Shown in pieces: positions 29,237 to 41,830 of a stretch of 64,000 bases of DNA. Source of the DNA: Leptospira adleri. GTDB taxonomy: Bacteria > Spirochaetota > Leptospiria > Leptospirales > Leptospiraceae. Where the stretch lies: the NCBI RefSeq assembly GCF_002811985.1, contig NZ_NPDU01000002.1:93049-157048 (forward strand), written 5' to 3'. Position 1 is the stretch's first letter, and the number at the start of each line of letters is the position of its first letter. The position numbers and the translations under genes were made by a program. The notes beneath the pieces are model-generated. The model did no database searches. It was not told where the DNA came from and saw only the letters and a program-made list of their open reading frames with translations.

Positions 29237-30322
29237 TCAATTGACGCTATTCTGTTTTCGAAAATAGCTGGGCGCAACCCCCGCTTCCCTTTTGAAAGTA
29301 GCGTTAAAAACCGAAAGAGAATTAAAACCGCTTTCAAAGGCGATTGTAAGAATCGTTTTTTGTCTCGCGTTCAGTAGAAGTTTTTTAGCTTCTTCAATGC
29401 GATAACCGTTCACAAAAGAATTAAAATTCGTGTTCAGATGCTGATTTAAGAGTTCGGAGAGTTGATGAGCGGATATTTCCAATCTATCGGCCATCGATTT
29501 TAAATTCAGATTCGGATCCAAGTAAACCTTCTCCACTTCCATAATGGAGGCAATCCTTTCCTTCAAAACCTTTGTGTCCAGCCGGCCGAGCGTGCTCTTT
29601 TCATATTGAAGACGGATCATCGTCTCCGACAGCAGATTGAAAGTGATAGGATAGATCTGGCTTACAAAAAAAGTATAAACCACGATAAAAGAAAAGAAGA
29701 ACAGGAGCGCTTGATACAACTCCAAAAAATGACCTTGAAAATTAAGCAGGAACCGAGTTCCCATAAAAATACTGATAAACGTGGAAAAGAGCGCCATGAG
29801 AAAAATCGCAAAGATATGAAACGGCCAACGGATTCTTAAAAAATTTCCATTGAATATCTTATAAAAATTTCGGGCAAGAACGAGCAGATAAAAACACGGA
29901 ATAAAGGAGACTGTATAATAAAGAGGCTGATACCGGCTTTTAAAATCAGGATTTAGATCCCGAAAGGTAGGATTGGTTAACGAAATGAAGACAGTATCAC
30001 AGAGATAATAAATCAAAAAAACAAACGAAGGCAGAAGATGGACGAGAATTCTACGATCAGAGAATCTCTTACCGATCAACATATTAAAATAAATAAAAAG
30101 CGAAGGACCGATCAGAATGATAAAGAAAATTTCAAGCGCATAAAAGTGAGAATACTCAGGCCAGTAACGATTAAGGATAAGATATCCTTTGATTAAAAAG
30201 ATTCCCATCGACATAAAGATTCCGAATAATATCCAATTCCTCGCAGCAAATCCCTTCAGGATTTGCACGAACGCGAGCATAAATGAAAGAAGAGATCCGA
30301 ATAAATAAAAAGTATTTAACAT
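29237..30322 (-). CDS. Membrane-anchored AraC family regulator (1)
   Basis: A 361-residue protein with six to seven hydrophobic helices (about 5-225) and a cytoplasmic C-terminal AraC-type DNA-binding domain (about 265-360). Helix-turn-helix blocks are LKSMADRLEISAHQLSELLN and TILTIAFESGFNSLSVFNATFKREAG, followed by the typical APSYFRK ending. The ATG at 30322 directly opens the first membrane helix and is preferred over a TTG 17 codons upstream. It is a paralogue of the next gene. A membrane N-terminus suggests it senses something in the membrane or periplasm; the ligand is unknown. Confidence 0.82.
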   Translation of the reverse strand: MLNTFYLFGSLLSFMLAFVQILKGFAARNWILFGIFMSMGIFLIKGYLILNRYWPEYSHFYALEIFFIILIGPSLFIYFNMLIGKRFSDRRILVHLLPSFVFLIYYLCDTVFISLTNPTFRDLNPDFKSRYQPLYYTVSFIPCFYLLVLARNFYKIFNGNFLRIRWPFHIFAIFLMALFSTFISIFMGTRFLLNFQGHFLELYQALLFFFSFIVVYTFFVSQIYPITFNLLSETMIRLQYEKSTLGRLDTKVLKERIASIMEVEKVYLDPNLNLKSMADRLEISAHQLSELLNQHLNTNFNSFVNGYRIEEAKKLLLNARQKTILTIAFESGFNSLSVFNATFKREAGVAPSYFRKQNSVN

Positions 30323-30482
30323 CTCACAATCTCGGAAACAATGAAATAAGAATTCTATATAGCTATTTTTCAATAGACGATGATTCCGTTAAAACAACTG
30401 ATAAAAATCGATCGTTTCCTCAATTTCAAAGAGGAAGCGGAATTTTTAAGAAAGGTCCATTCCGGTTTCCGCAAGAAACCCT

Positions 30483-31640
30483 CTAATTCAGATTAAAATT
30501 CTCTAAAGCCGAGGATGTCATATCGAGTCGACTTCCAAAGCGATCTTCTCTGAACTGTTTCGGAGTGAGACCCGTTTCCGTAAAAAAAGCTCTGTGAAAG
30601 GAGGAGGTTGAATTAAATCCGACGGCCATTCCGATTGATAAAACCGTTCTTTCGGGTTCTTCCAAAAGCATACGTTTCGCCTCTTGTACTCGATAGGAAT
30701 TAACAAAACGGTTGAAGCTCAGTCCTAAATATTCGTTGATAAAGGCGGAAAGATGATGCACTGAAATTCCGATTTCTTCAGCAAGGGCGGGAAGCCTCAA
30801 ATCCTCGTCTAAGTAAACCTTGTCCTCTTCAAAAAGGATTTTTAATTTTTGATCGACCGCGGGAAGATTTAGATTGTTAAGAAGATTGTATTTCATCTGC
30901 GATTTCCGATTTGGATAAGGAGCTCCTTTGATTTTCAATTCTTCGGAAACGAGATCGGAATGGTTTCCGAATTCTTCCGCGCGAACGAAATTTCTTTTTT
31001 CCAGAGGAAGAATTTCGTGAAGAACGATCGGTGAGATCAGAACAAAGTATTCGTCAAGGATAGTCAAAGTCAGATTTCCCGCAAAGCCTTGCAGTTGTTT
31101 GATCGCTTCGAAAGCCTCTACGATTAAGATCACCGTAAGAAAGGGAAGTAGATTCAGAGTTTCCCTCCGAGTCTTTCTAAAACGAAAGAGAATATCGATA
31201 AAGATAAGAATGTAATAGATACAGATTAGGAAGGAAACCGTTGAGATCAAATTCGGAAGATCCTTCTTTGCGAAAATTTTCCAAACCGCAAATACAAAGG
31301 CGGAAGCGAAAACCGTCTGAACTCCGATCCTGAGCGGATCCATTAGAGTCCATTTCGAAAAAAGGCCGCTCTCATCCTTGAGAGATCTCAACTTTCTTTG
31401 GAAATGAAAGAAAACGAGCGCGGCCAGAATCGACGAATATACAAAGAAGAATTCCAAGATCGAACAATAAGGTCCGCTTTCTGCCGTACAACTGCTTTCG
31501 GAATAAGACCAAAGAATCGCTCCCAAGGAAATAAAAAGAAGAGCTCGATAAAATTCCAATTCATAACACGCTTTCCTGAAGCGCAATAATCCTATAAAAA
31601 TGTAAAGCAGAGCCGATATGGTTAAGAAGCGATAATCCAT
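30483..31640 (-). CDS. Membrane-anchored AraC family regulator (2)
   Basis: A 385-residue protein with the same layout as its neighbour: about seven hydrophobic segments in residues 1-215, then a linker and an AraC-type domain (about 275-370). Blocks are LPALAEEIGISVHHLSAFIN and VLSIGMAVGFNSTSSFHRAFFTETG, then TPKQFRED. The ATG at 31640 has AGGGGAA in front. A TATAAGG/CCTTATA dyad lies about 125 bases upstream and may be autoregulatory. The two tandem copies probably arose by duplication. Confidence 0.84.
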   Translation of the reverse strand: MDYRFLTISALLYIFIGLLRFRKACYELEFYRALLFISLGAILWSYSESSCTAESGPYCSILEFFFVYSSILAALVFFHFQRKLRSLKDESGLFSKWTLMDPLRIGVQTVFASAFVFAVWKIFAKKDLPNLISTVSFLICIYYILIFIDILFRFRKTRRETLNLLPFLTVILIVEAFEAIKQLQGFAGNLTLTILDEYFVLISPIVLHEILPLEKRNFVRAEEFGNHSDLVSEELKIKGAPYPNRKSQMKYNLLNNLNLPAVDQKLKILFEEDKVYLDEDLRLPALAEEIGISVHHLSAFINEYLGLSFNRFVNSYRVQEAKRMLLEEPERTVLSIGMAVGFNSTSSFHRAFFTETGLTPKQFREDRFGSRLDMTSSALENFNLN

Positions 31641-31763
31641 AATTCCCCTTTCAATAAAAAATCACCTAAGTATAATTCCGAGAAGGGAAAGATTCCCCCG
31701 AAATGATAAATTCGGAGGAAAATATTCCGAGGAAACTGCTCTAATTTTTTTTATTTCAAAGGT

Positions 31764-31786
31764 TATAAGGAGTTATCCGCCTTATA
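31764..31786. promoter_or_regulatory. Dyad TATAAGG-N9-CCTTATA upstream of AraC gene 2
   Basis: Seven-base perfect arms about 125 bases before the AraC start. It shares the TTATAA-like core and the general layout of the dyad at 29165-29194. Candidate operator only. Confidence 0.35.
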
Positions 31787-31843
31787 GCTCGACATACGAT
31801 TTCGGAAAGGGTTTGGGATAAACTGGATGAGGGAAGAGAGAAC

Positions 31844-31874
31844 CCCCGACTTCGCTTAACAAAGAAAGCCGGGG
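31844..31874 (-). terminator. Likely terminator of the FecR lipoprotein gene
   Basis: On the minus strand a CCCCGGCTTT/GAAGTCGGGG hairpin (one G-T pair) starts 15 bases after the stop codon. The downstream T content is weak, so termination may be partial. Confidence 0.5.
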
Positions 31875-31889
31875 ATTTAAAGAAATATC

Positions 31890-32819
31890 TTATTGAGGTT
31901 TGACTTGGTCTTTGAGAGATTTTCTGGAATTTTCCAAGGCTTCTTTGTCTTTATCAATGCCGGACTTTATGTTCTTTTTTTCTTCGTCCGCGGCATTCTT
32001 AATGGCTTCTTTTTCGGCCTTTCCGGATTCCTTCACTTCGTCGATCATTCTTTTATTTTCTTCTTTTGTAGAATTGATCAACTCTTGGTTTCTCTGTTTT
32101 TGTTCTTCCAGACCTTGAAGGATTCTTTCTTTATTCTCCTTAAAATCTTTTAGAATTTCTTCGATCCGCTTTCTTTGTTCTTCCGTTACGGATTGAACGG
32201 TCGCTGCGTCTTCTTGAAGTTCCTTGAGTTCATCCTCGGATAACTTTTCTTCCTTCTGATTTTTACCGTCTGAAGTAACTTTTTCTCCGGCGTCGGCTAC
32301 GTTGGTTTGATCCGGATTATCATTATCCACGACTTCCACGGAACCGTCGGACACGAGCGTCTCCGATTTGTTTCCTTCGACTTCTACTTGGAAATCGGTT
32401 CCACGAACGGCCGCGGTGACGGTAGGTGTGCTTACCTTGAAGCCGGAAGATTTGTCCAACTTGGTTCCAACTTTGGAAAAGATCTTTCCTTTGTTGAGGC
32501 TTAAGTCCGCGTAAATTTCCGCGTTTTTAGAATCCACAAAAATCTTGTTGAGAGTAAGAATCGTGTTTTCCTTTACTCTTACGATCACTCCGTCCATCAA
32601 TTGCACGTCTGCGTAGGAAGCCTTTCCAGTTTCGATCTTATCTTCCGGAAGAATGAATTCAGAAACCCCTACTTTCTTTTCCTTCCCCGCTTTATCCGTA
32701 AGTTTCACGGAACCTTTGATAAAAGTAAAAACACCGCCCTGAAGATCTTCTTTTTTGGATTTACTACAGTCGATTGCGAATAAGACGATCAAAGCCAGGC
32801 ATAAACCTTTTTGAATCAT
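31890..32819 (-). CDS. FecR-domain lipoprotein with coiled-coil tail
   Basis: A 309-residue lipoprotein, lipobox-like FAIDC with Cys18. Residues about 30-160 form a FecR-type domain: GGVFTFIKGSVKL, EDKIETGKASYADVQLMDGV and STPTVTAAVRGTDFQVEVEG. The C-terminal 130 residues are rich in Lys and Glu and are predicted to be coiled coil. Unlike TonB-linked FecR, there is no receptor or sigma gene beside it, so it is probably a structural or binding surface protein. It is flanked by a likely terminator. Confidence 0.83.
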   Translation of the reverse strand: MIQKGLCLALIVLFAIDCSKSKKEDLQGGVFTFIKGSVKLTDKAGKEKKVGVSEFILPEDKIETGKASYADVQLMDGVIVRVKENTILTLNKIFVDSKNAEIYADLSLNKGKIFSKVGTKLDKSSGFKVSTPTVTAAVRGTDFQVEVEGNKSETLVSDGSVEVVDNDNPDQTNVADAGEKVTSDGKNQKEEKLSEDELKELQEDAATVQSVTEEQRKRIEEILKDFKENKERILQGLEEQKQRNQELINSTKEENKRMIDEVKESGKAEKEAIKNAADEEKKNIKSGIDKDKEALENSRKSLKDQVKPQ

Positions 32820-33055
32820 TCTGGTTCTCCCATTTAAAAATTCTTTCCCGGCAAGGTAGCACGAAATTTATTTCTAGTCCAGAGTTTTCCCTCTTTTGAA
32901 TCTCATTGTGGATTGCTATTTCTCAAGAATTCTTCTCATGCCCAAATTCGAAGGGAAAAGAACCAAAGAAAAGGAGTTGCCGTCTAAAGGATGATTAGAA
33001 AATTGATCTTGGAACCTGTTTTTTAAGCGACCGGGAGACCAACCCAGGAGAATCG

Positions 33056-33283
<228 letters not shown>

Positions 33284-33311
33284 TTTTCACGCTTCTTTCC
33301 TGAAGAAACGC

Positions 33312-33339
33312 AAAAGGCGGCCCTTGAGCCGCCTTTTTT
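33312..33339 (+). terminator. Rho-independent terminator of the ferredoxin gene
   Basis: GGCGGC (33316-33321) pairs with GCCGCC (33328-33333) around CCTTGA, extended by flanking A and T pairs, and ends in six T residues. Confidence 0.92.
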
Positions 33340-33560
33340 GTGCCCGAATTCTCAGCTCAAAAAATCGAAGCGCTACAACTGTGGAATTCTTCCGCAATTG
33401 CAAGAACCGCGCCGATTTTCTTCCGAAAAGCGAACCTCTTTTTAAAACTTTCTTGCAAACGGCCTTCAAGTCCCTTTCGAGTAAACCAAGAAAAGAGAAT
33501 CTCCTCTTCATGGTAAACTCTACGATGACCGGTTGAGAGGATCGTTCAAGGCGTTAAAGA

Positions 33561-34582
<1,022 letters not shown>

Positions 34583-34586
<4 letters not shown>

Positions 34587-35563
34587 TTCTTTACCTTCGC
34601 CACTAAGTTAGACACTTTCCAAAAGCCTCCTTGTTCGTCGGGAACTCTTCGGAGAGTGTATGTATATTCGTATTTAGAACGGAGTCGATTCAATCTTCTT
34701 TCCACAAAGACGGTCACCTTGGCCAGACTCGGTGTGACGTTTTCGACACTCTGGATTCTATAAGAATTCAAGAGCCCGGCCCTGGACTCGGTGAGATACT
34801 TTTTGAAATTCTCCAGAAGGAAATCTCTTTCGGATTCCTCGGCGCGATTGTATTCTTCCGAATACTGATCATAAGCCTGAATGTATTCCGGAAAATAAAT
34901 CCACTTGAAATGATGCGTCCAATTTTTTTTCTTTTCGGAACCGAGAAAAAGATGAATCACCTCTTCAGGTTCGAGTCCGTCCACGGTTGGGTCTTTTTCG
35001 GGAATCGCCGAAAGAACCGGCTCCTTGTGTTTTTCCTCATAAAAGAAATAGGGCTGATTTCGAGAACGGATAAAAAGAGCGGGCATCTCCGTGATATTCG
35101 GATGAAAGTAAGCCGTCACAAAGTATTTCTTACCGGGATTCAAATCGAAGCGGGAATTCAGATCGATCTCCTTGGAAAAGACCTCGTCCTTGTGCAGAAT
35201 GATTTCTTTGATTTCTTTTCCTTCCAGGGATTCGATCGTGTTTCTGCGTTTTAAAACGGGATCGATTCTTCTTTCGTCGTCCCTTTCCGGAATTTGATTT
35301 CCGTCTTCGTCTCGAACTACGATTCGATAGGATTCCAAATCTCTTCCGGAAGGAAAGATTCTGACTACTTCATTTCCTGTGTTGGTGATGGACATTTTTA
35401 CGGGAATCCGATCATTCTCGCGGAAGTGAATCTTTTTCAGATCCAAGGAAATGATTCCTTGTTGTTTGAGATAATTTTCGGAAACGGAACCTCGTGCGTC
35501 CCGTTTCGGGAAGGCCGTTAGGATCCAAGGAGTTAAAATTAGGACGAGGAGAATCCGGATCAT
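34583..35563 (-). CDS. Secreted protein of unknown function upstream of fliM
   Basis: A 326-residue protein with a signal peptide (about 1-18, ending LTAFP). No family recognised. The N-terminal half looks like a beta-sandwich (ISLDLKKIHFREND, NEVVRIFPSG), and the middle holds a charged segment. The C-terminal SKYEYTYTLRRVPDEQGGFWKV resembles the end of ABC-type or NTF2-like secreted domains, which is only a weak impression. It overlaps fliM by four bases, suggesting coupling, but no flagellar role is shown. Confidence 0.65.
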
Positions 35564-35620
35564 TCTGGTTTATTTTCGGCACTTTCTCCGAAAAGTTTTG
35601 AAAAAATCCCGCTTTTTACT

Positions 35621-36250
35621 TCAACCCGGGGCTTTTGCGTCCTCGATGATCATTTCACCGATCCGAATGAGGCGTTTTAGGATGGATTCGACCTGGTCGT
35701 AGTCCTTGTAACACGCGATCAATTTTTCCATCGGAGGTTGTAAAAGTGAAATCGCTTTCGCAGAAAGAACCAAGGAACCAAGGTTGTCTTCGTTTAACAA
35801 ATTGAAGGATTCGAGTTCCGTTAAAAACCGGTTGATCTCCTTGATCAACGCCTCGTCGCCAATATCGTTCTTTTCGAAATAAGATTCAATTTTTAGAATG
35901 TAATCGGTTAGAACCTGTTTGATCCTCGCCTCGTCGTCAGTCGGCCTTCTTTTCGCGGTCAAAGAATTGATGACTCCGTATTTGGACATCGCGGTTTCGT
36001 AATACGAATTCACTTCCTGTCTTTTGAAATTTACGATCCGAAAAAGTCTCAGAATCCCTACGAGATGATCCGGAAGATTTTTTCCGTCGTTGGTCTCCAT
36101 GATGGCGACCCTGCACTCGGACTCTTGCACCGAAAACGTGGAAAGTTTTTCGAGAATTCGATTCGTGCTGGAGCCGGAGGAATAAGCCGCCAGCTCCTTT
36201 ACAACCGGGAGAAAACTCCCCGTTTTGGTTTTGTCCGATTCGGTCGTCAT
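35621..36250 (-). CDS. Soluble helical protein of unknown function
   Basis: A 209-residue predicted cytoplasmic, mostly helical protein; no known family seen. It has a KQVLTDYILKIESYFEKNDIG-like helix and a helix-rich C-terminus ending LIRIGEMIIEDAKAPG. Its ATG overlaps the stop of the cyclophilin gene (ATGA), so it belongs to the argH-cyclophilin chain. A gap of 57 bases separates it from the next gene. Confidence 0.65.
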   Translation of the reverse strand: MTTESDKTKTGSFLPVVKELAAYSSGSSTNRILEKLSTFSVQESECRVAIMETNDGKNLPDHLVGILRLFRIVNFKRQEVNSYYETAMSKYGVINSLTAKRRPTDDEARIKQVLTDYILKIESYFEKNDIGDEALIKEINRFLTELESFNLLNEDNLGSLVLSAKAISLLQPPMEKLIACYKDYDQVESILKRLIRIGEMIIEDAKAPG

Positions 36251-37118
36251 GGGGTCGAGGTTGGTGCCGTTCTTTTGTCTACGATCAAAACTTTTTTGAT
36301 TACGGTTTTCGAATTTCCTGCGTTTACGATCCGGTCCACGACGTCGTTTCCGGAAACCAATTGTCCGAATACCGTGTGAAGTCCGTCCAAATGCGGAGTG
36401 TCCACTTGATTGATAAAAAATTGAGAACCGTTCGTGTTCGGTCCCGCGTTTGCCATCGCAAGAGAACCTTTGATCGCCCTGTGAGAGTTTAAGGTCTCAT
36501 TGTATTTGTATCCGGTTCTAAAAAGAATTTCAAGGACCGATAATTTTTTCGCGTCTTCGAAAGCCTTTTCGATTTGTTCGCGTTTCGATTCCGCTTCTTC
36601 CCTGCTTTTGATTTGAAGTTCGCCCGCGACCGCTCTTTGCAATTGATACTGATAATAAGGAGCTTCTCCGGCTTTTAACTTATCGAGACCCAGGGACTTA
36701 CCGTTGATCTCGTCGTCGAATTCATAACCCGGTCCTCCGGTTCCGTCCCCTCTCGGACATCCGCCTTGGATCATAAAATCCTTGATCACTCGGTGAAACG
36801 TAAGTCCGTCGTAAAAAGGTTTTTTTACCTTTTGTCCGAATCGAGTCGTGAATTCTTTTTCTCCCTGTGCGAGATCAATAAAGTTCTGAACCGTTTTGGG
36901 CGCGTCCTTATCGAAAAGTTCAACCGCAAGATTTCCCTGAGTTGTAAGAAAGATCGCGTAGATAGCGGGCTTATCCGGCAAAGGAACGACCGCGTTATCC
37001 GGTCTCGGAACCACCACCGAAGAAGGAGAATAAGCGACCGGTTGATATCTGGATTCAGCAAACGGATTTCGATTGCAGGCAAAAAAACAAAGTAAAACTA
37101 AGATCAGGGAAATTTTTC

Positions 37119-37131
<13 letters not shown>
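36247..37131 (-). CDS. Cyclophilin-type peptidyl-prolyl isomerase, lipoprotein
   Basis: A 294-residue lipoprotein, lipobox FFAC with Cys19, that folds periplasmic proteins. Cyclophilin blocks are [15 protein letters not shown] (about 80-95), [21 protein letters not shown] (106-126), and [20 protein letters not shown] (about 224-243). About 55 residues rich in Lys and Glu are inserted between the two halves, absent from classic cyclophilins. The ATG at 37131 has AAGGAAG ahead and overlaps the argH end by 13 bases; an in-frame ATG at 37122 is an alternative. Confidence 0.9.
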
Positions 37132-38531
<1,400 letters not shown>

Positions 38532-38553
38532 AAGAACTTCGTCAGTTTATTTT

Positions 38554-38994
38554 TTACGGTTCTTTCTGGAAGTCTTCTTCCAAACCTTGGATCCAGTTTT
38601 TCAAAACTTCCAGCTCTTCCTTCGATATTTTCGCGTTCGGATGAAGAAGAATATAATCCCCAAGCGGCATTTCTCCTTCCTCAAGCGCTTCCAGAATTTC
38701 ATCGCCTTTTTTCGCCTTGTCCTTCTTGCTCAAGGTTTCCCATTCCGAAAAATTCAATTCCGCTTTTCCTTCTTCCACGTGATGATAGAGATAGACGTTG
38801 ACCGGAAACAATTTTGTGTACCAAGGCCAAACCGTCAGATCGGAGTGACAATCGTAACAGGATTTCCTCAATATCTTTTTGACTTCTTCGTTTCCTTTGA
38901 TTTCGTTCGGGTTGGTTCCGCTCGGCGCGGTCAGCGGGAGAAATTGGAGCAAAACGAATGCGGTTAACAAAACGAGAAGAATTTTCTTTTTCAT
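38554..38994 (-). CDS. Haem-binding domain protein, exported
   Basis: A 146-residue protein with a signal or anchor helix (3-22) and a haem-binding (PF14376-type) domain. The single c-type haem motif is CYDCH (KSCYDCHSD, about 42-50), followed by VWPWYTKLFPVN. The rest is helical with a GEMPLGDYILLHPNA motif providing the likely second ligand region. Probably periplasmic electron-transfer or haem-storage protein. The ATG at 38994 with AAGGTA ahead is preferred over one 18 bases upstream. Confidence 0.85.
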   Translation of the reverse strand: MKKKILLVLLTAFVLLQFLPLTAPSGTNPNEIKGNEEVKKILRKSCYDCHSDLTVWPWYTKLFPVNVYLYHHVEEGKAELNFSEWETLSKKDKAKKGDEILEALEEGEMPLGDYILLHPNAKISKEELEVLKNWIQGLEEDFQKEP

Positions 38995-39019
38995 ACGATT
39001 ACCTTGGATCATTTCGATC

Positions 39020-39056
<37 letters not shown>

Positions 39057-39105
39057 CTCCGAAAAAAATTTACGAATCTGTTCCACTCGGGAGAATGCGT
39101 CTTTC

Positions 39106-39570
<465 letters not shown>

Positions 39571-39601
39571 ACTTAAAATTAAAAAACTAAAAGGAGAATT
39601 T

Positions 39602-40543
39602 ATGACAGCAGGATTTATATTCACGTTACTCTTCATTGCGTTGATCTATCTGATTCGGAAGACGTTTATCATCGTACCGCAACAGTATTGTTTTGTCGTG
39701 GAAAGAGTCGGAGTTTTCAAAGGAGCTCTGGAAGCAGGATTTCATTTTCTTTGGCCGATCATCGAAGTCGTAAAATACAGACAAAATCTAAAAGAGATCG
39801 CAATCGACATTCCGCCTCAGATGTGCATCACGAAGGATAACGTTTCCATTTCGGTGGACGGAATTCTTTATCTCAAAGTGGTGGATCCGTATAAGGCTTC
39901 TTATGCGATCGAAAATTTTATGCTCGCGACTCAACAGCTCGCTCAAACCACGCTTCGTTCCGAAATCGGTAAACTCATCCTGGATCAGACTTTCGCGGAA
40001 AGGGACGACATCAACTCTCACGTTGTGCGCGCTTTGGACGAAGCGACGGATCCTTGGGGAATCAAGGTCACTCGTTACGAAATCAAAAACATTTCTCCTC
40101 CTAAAGAAATTCTTCACGAGATGGAAGAACAAGTGAAAGCGGAACGAGTCAAACGCGCGGAGATCACGATCTCGGAAGGGGAAAAACTCTCGCGGATCAA
40201 TCGTTCGGTCGGAGAAAGAGAAGAAGCGATCAACGTTTCCGAAGGAGAAAAGATGAAAAAGATCAACGAAGCGGAAGGTAAGGCTTTGGAGATCGAAGTC
40301 ATCGCCGCGGCGAAAGCGAAAGGAATCCAGATGATCGCCGAATCCATCTCAAGAGAAGGAGGTTCCGAAGCGGTCAACTTGCAGATCACGGAAGACTATC
40401 TCACGGGCCTTGGAACGATCCTGAACGAATCGAAGGCTACGATTCTTCCCGCAGAACTCGCAAACATCGCCGGAGTGTTCGAAGGACTTTCCAAAGTCAC
40501 CGGCAAACTTCCCGAAATCAAAACGGGAAAGGAGGAAAAGTAA
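39602..40543 (+). CDS. SPFH/Band 7 stomatin-like protein (1)
   Basis: A 313-residue protein with one N-terminal membrane anchor (about 4-22), an SPFH domain (about 25-190; DIPPQMCITKDNVSISVDGIL), and a C-terminal coiled coil with repeated SEGE-K motifs. It belongs with QmcA or slipin-like proteins that form large membrane assemblies and microdomains. AAAAGGAGAA precedes the ATG. It is followed by a paralogue, only one base later. Confidence 0.92.
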   Translation: MTAGFIFTLLFIALIYLIRKTFIIVPQQYCFVVERVGVFKGALEAGFHFLWPIIEVVKYRQNLKEIAIDIPPQMCITKDNVSISVDGILYLKVVDPYKASYAIENFMLATQQLAQTTLRSEIGKLILDQTFAERDDINSHVVRALDEATDPWGIKVTRYEIKNISPPKEILHEMEEQVKAERVKRAEITISEGEKLSRINRSVGEREEAINVSEGEKMKKINEAEGKALEIEVIAAAKAKGIQMIAESISREGGSEAVNLQITEDYLTGLGTILNESKATILPAELANIAGVFEGLSKVTGKLPEIKTGKEEK

Positions 40544-40544
40544 G

Positions 40545-41492
40545 ATGTTTTTTCAATCCGCACAAGCGACGTTTGTCACCATTTTCTGGACCCTTTTCGG
40601 AATCTACTTCGCCTATAAACTCTACCGTTCGATCCGAATCGTCTCGGCGCAGGATTGTATCGTCGTGGAAAAATTCGGCAGATACAGCAGGACCTTACAC
40701 GCGGGTCTTCATCTTCTCTGGCCTTTTATCGAAAGAGACGCCTACTATCACACTCTGAAAGAACAGGCGACCGACGTTCCTCCGCAAACCTGTATCACCA
40801 AAGACAACGTAAAAGTGGAGATGGACGGAATTCTATATCTGAAAGTTTTGGATCCGCACAAGGCAAGTTACGGGATCAACGACTATCAATTCGCTTCCTC
40901 TCAATTGGCGCAAACCACGATGCGCGCGATCATCGGAACGATGGATCTGGATGTTACGTTTGAAACGAGAGACGCGATCAACAGCAAAATTCTCGAAGTG
41001 TTGGACTTAGCCACCGAGTCCTGGGGAATCAAAGTCAACCGTTACGAAATCGTAAACATCACTCCTCCAAAGTCGATTCTCGAGGCGATGGAAAAGGAGA
41101 AAAAAGCTCAAATCACAAAAAAGGCGCAGATCTCACTTTCCGAAGGGGATAGAGACGCAAGAATCAACCGTTCCCTCGGTTTCAAAGAGGAAGCGATCAA
41201 CAAATCCGAAGGGGAAAAACAAAAACGGATCAACGAAGCGGAAGGGGTTGCCAAAGAAGTCGAAGCGATCGCGGTCGCTACCGCAAAGGGAATCGAACTC
41301 CTCGCACAATCCATCAATTCAAAAGGTGGAAAAGATGCGGTTAAACTCAGAATCGGTCAGAAGTTTATAAAAGAATTCGAAAAGATCTCCGGCAAAAAAA
41401 CGGAAATCGTACTTCCGATGAATCTTACGAACTTCCGATCCATCTTGAAGTCGGTCTTGGGAACCACGGATACTCCTTCGGCCAAAGGATAA
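40545..41492 (+). CDS. SPFH/Band 7 stomatin-like protein (2)
   Basis: A 315-residue paralogue of the preceding gene with the same plan: anchor helix, SPFH domain (DVPPQTCITKDNVKVEMDGIL), and an ISLSEGDRDARINRSLG-type repeat section. The two proteins probably form a hetero-oligomer with the NfeD-like protein; this is inferred from family and context. A GGAGGAAAAG lies close ahead of the ATG. Confidence 0.92.
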   Translation: MFFQSAQATFVTIFWTLFGIYFAYKLYRSIRIVSAQDCIVVEKFGRYSRTLHAGLHLLWPFIERDAYYHTLKEQATDVPPQTCITKDNVKVEMDGILYLKVLDPHKASYGINDYQFASSQLAQTTMRAIIGTMDLDVTFETRDAINSKILEVLDLATESWGIKVNRYEIVNITPPKSILEAMEKEKKAQITKKAQISLSEGDRDARINRSLGFKEEAINKSEGEKQKRINEAEGVAKEVEAIAVATAKGIELLAQSINSKGGKDAVKLRIGQKFIKEFEKISGKKTEIVLPMNLTNFRSILKSVLGTTDTPSAKG

Positions 41493-41645
41493 GAATTTTT
41501 GGTCCTTCCGTAAAAGAGCCGGTTGGGCCGAATTCTACTAGAAATCGGACAAAAAAACTTCGAGCCTTTTTTGTCGAAAAGGTTTCTTTTGCAGGAAGAA
41601 TCGAAACTCGGCGCTTTCTATGAAAAGATATCGAAAATCGGCTTT

Positions 41646-41692
41646 CAAATCCTTTTGAAAATAACCGAACAAGTCATTTTCAAAAGGATTTG
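41646..41692. repeat. Perfect 16-base inverted repeat
   Basis: Arms at 41646-41661 and 41677-41692 are exact reverse complements with a 15-base loop. It is about 150 bases after the second SPFH gene, with no T run immediately after, so it may be an RNA-stabilising or termination hairpin, or a remnant element. Confidence 0.6.
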
Positions 41693-41763
41693 TTTTAGGA
41701 AAGATTGCGGAACTTGCGAAGTTTTCGGATCGGACGTTTGAAGCGAGAGATCGAATCGAAATA

Positions 41764-41793
41764 AAAAACCCGGCCTAAGACAGCCGGGTTTTT
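41764..41793 (-). terminator. Terminator of fliN (bidirectional)
   Basis: An 11-bp stem of the form AAAAACCCGGC/GCCGGGTTTTT with an 8-base loop, A-rich before and T-rich after. It lies 37 bases after the fliN stop and would end transcripts from both sides. Confidence 0.85.
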
Positions 41794-41830
41794 ATCTAAC
41801 AGAGATTTAGAATATTCTATTTTTCTAAAA

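Larger units (their letters stand above)
41493..41830. other. 338-base intergenic region with a long hairpin and a terminator
   Basis: Between the SPFH operon and the convergent fliN gene. No gene is credible. It contains a 16-base perfect inverted repeat (41646-41692) and a terminator-like hairpin (41764-41793), both listed separately. Confidence 0.65.

Noticed and set aside
30374..30482. TTTCCTC/GAGGAAG dyad between the two AraC genes
   Set aside because: One mismatch, short arms, no T run; too weak to call a terminator or operator.
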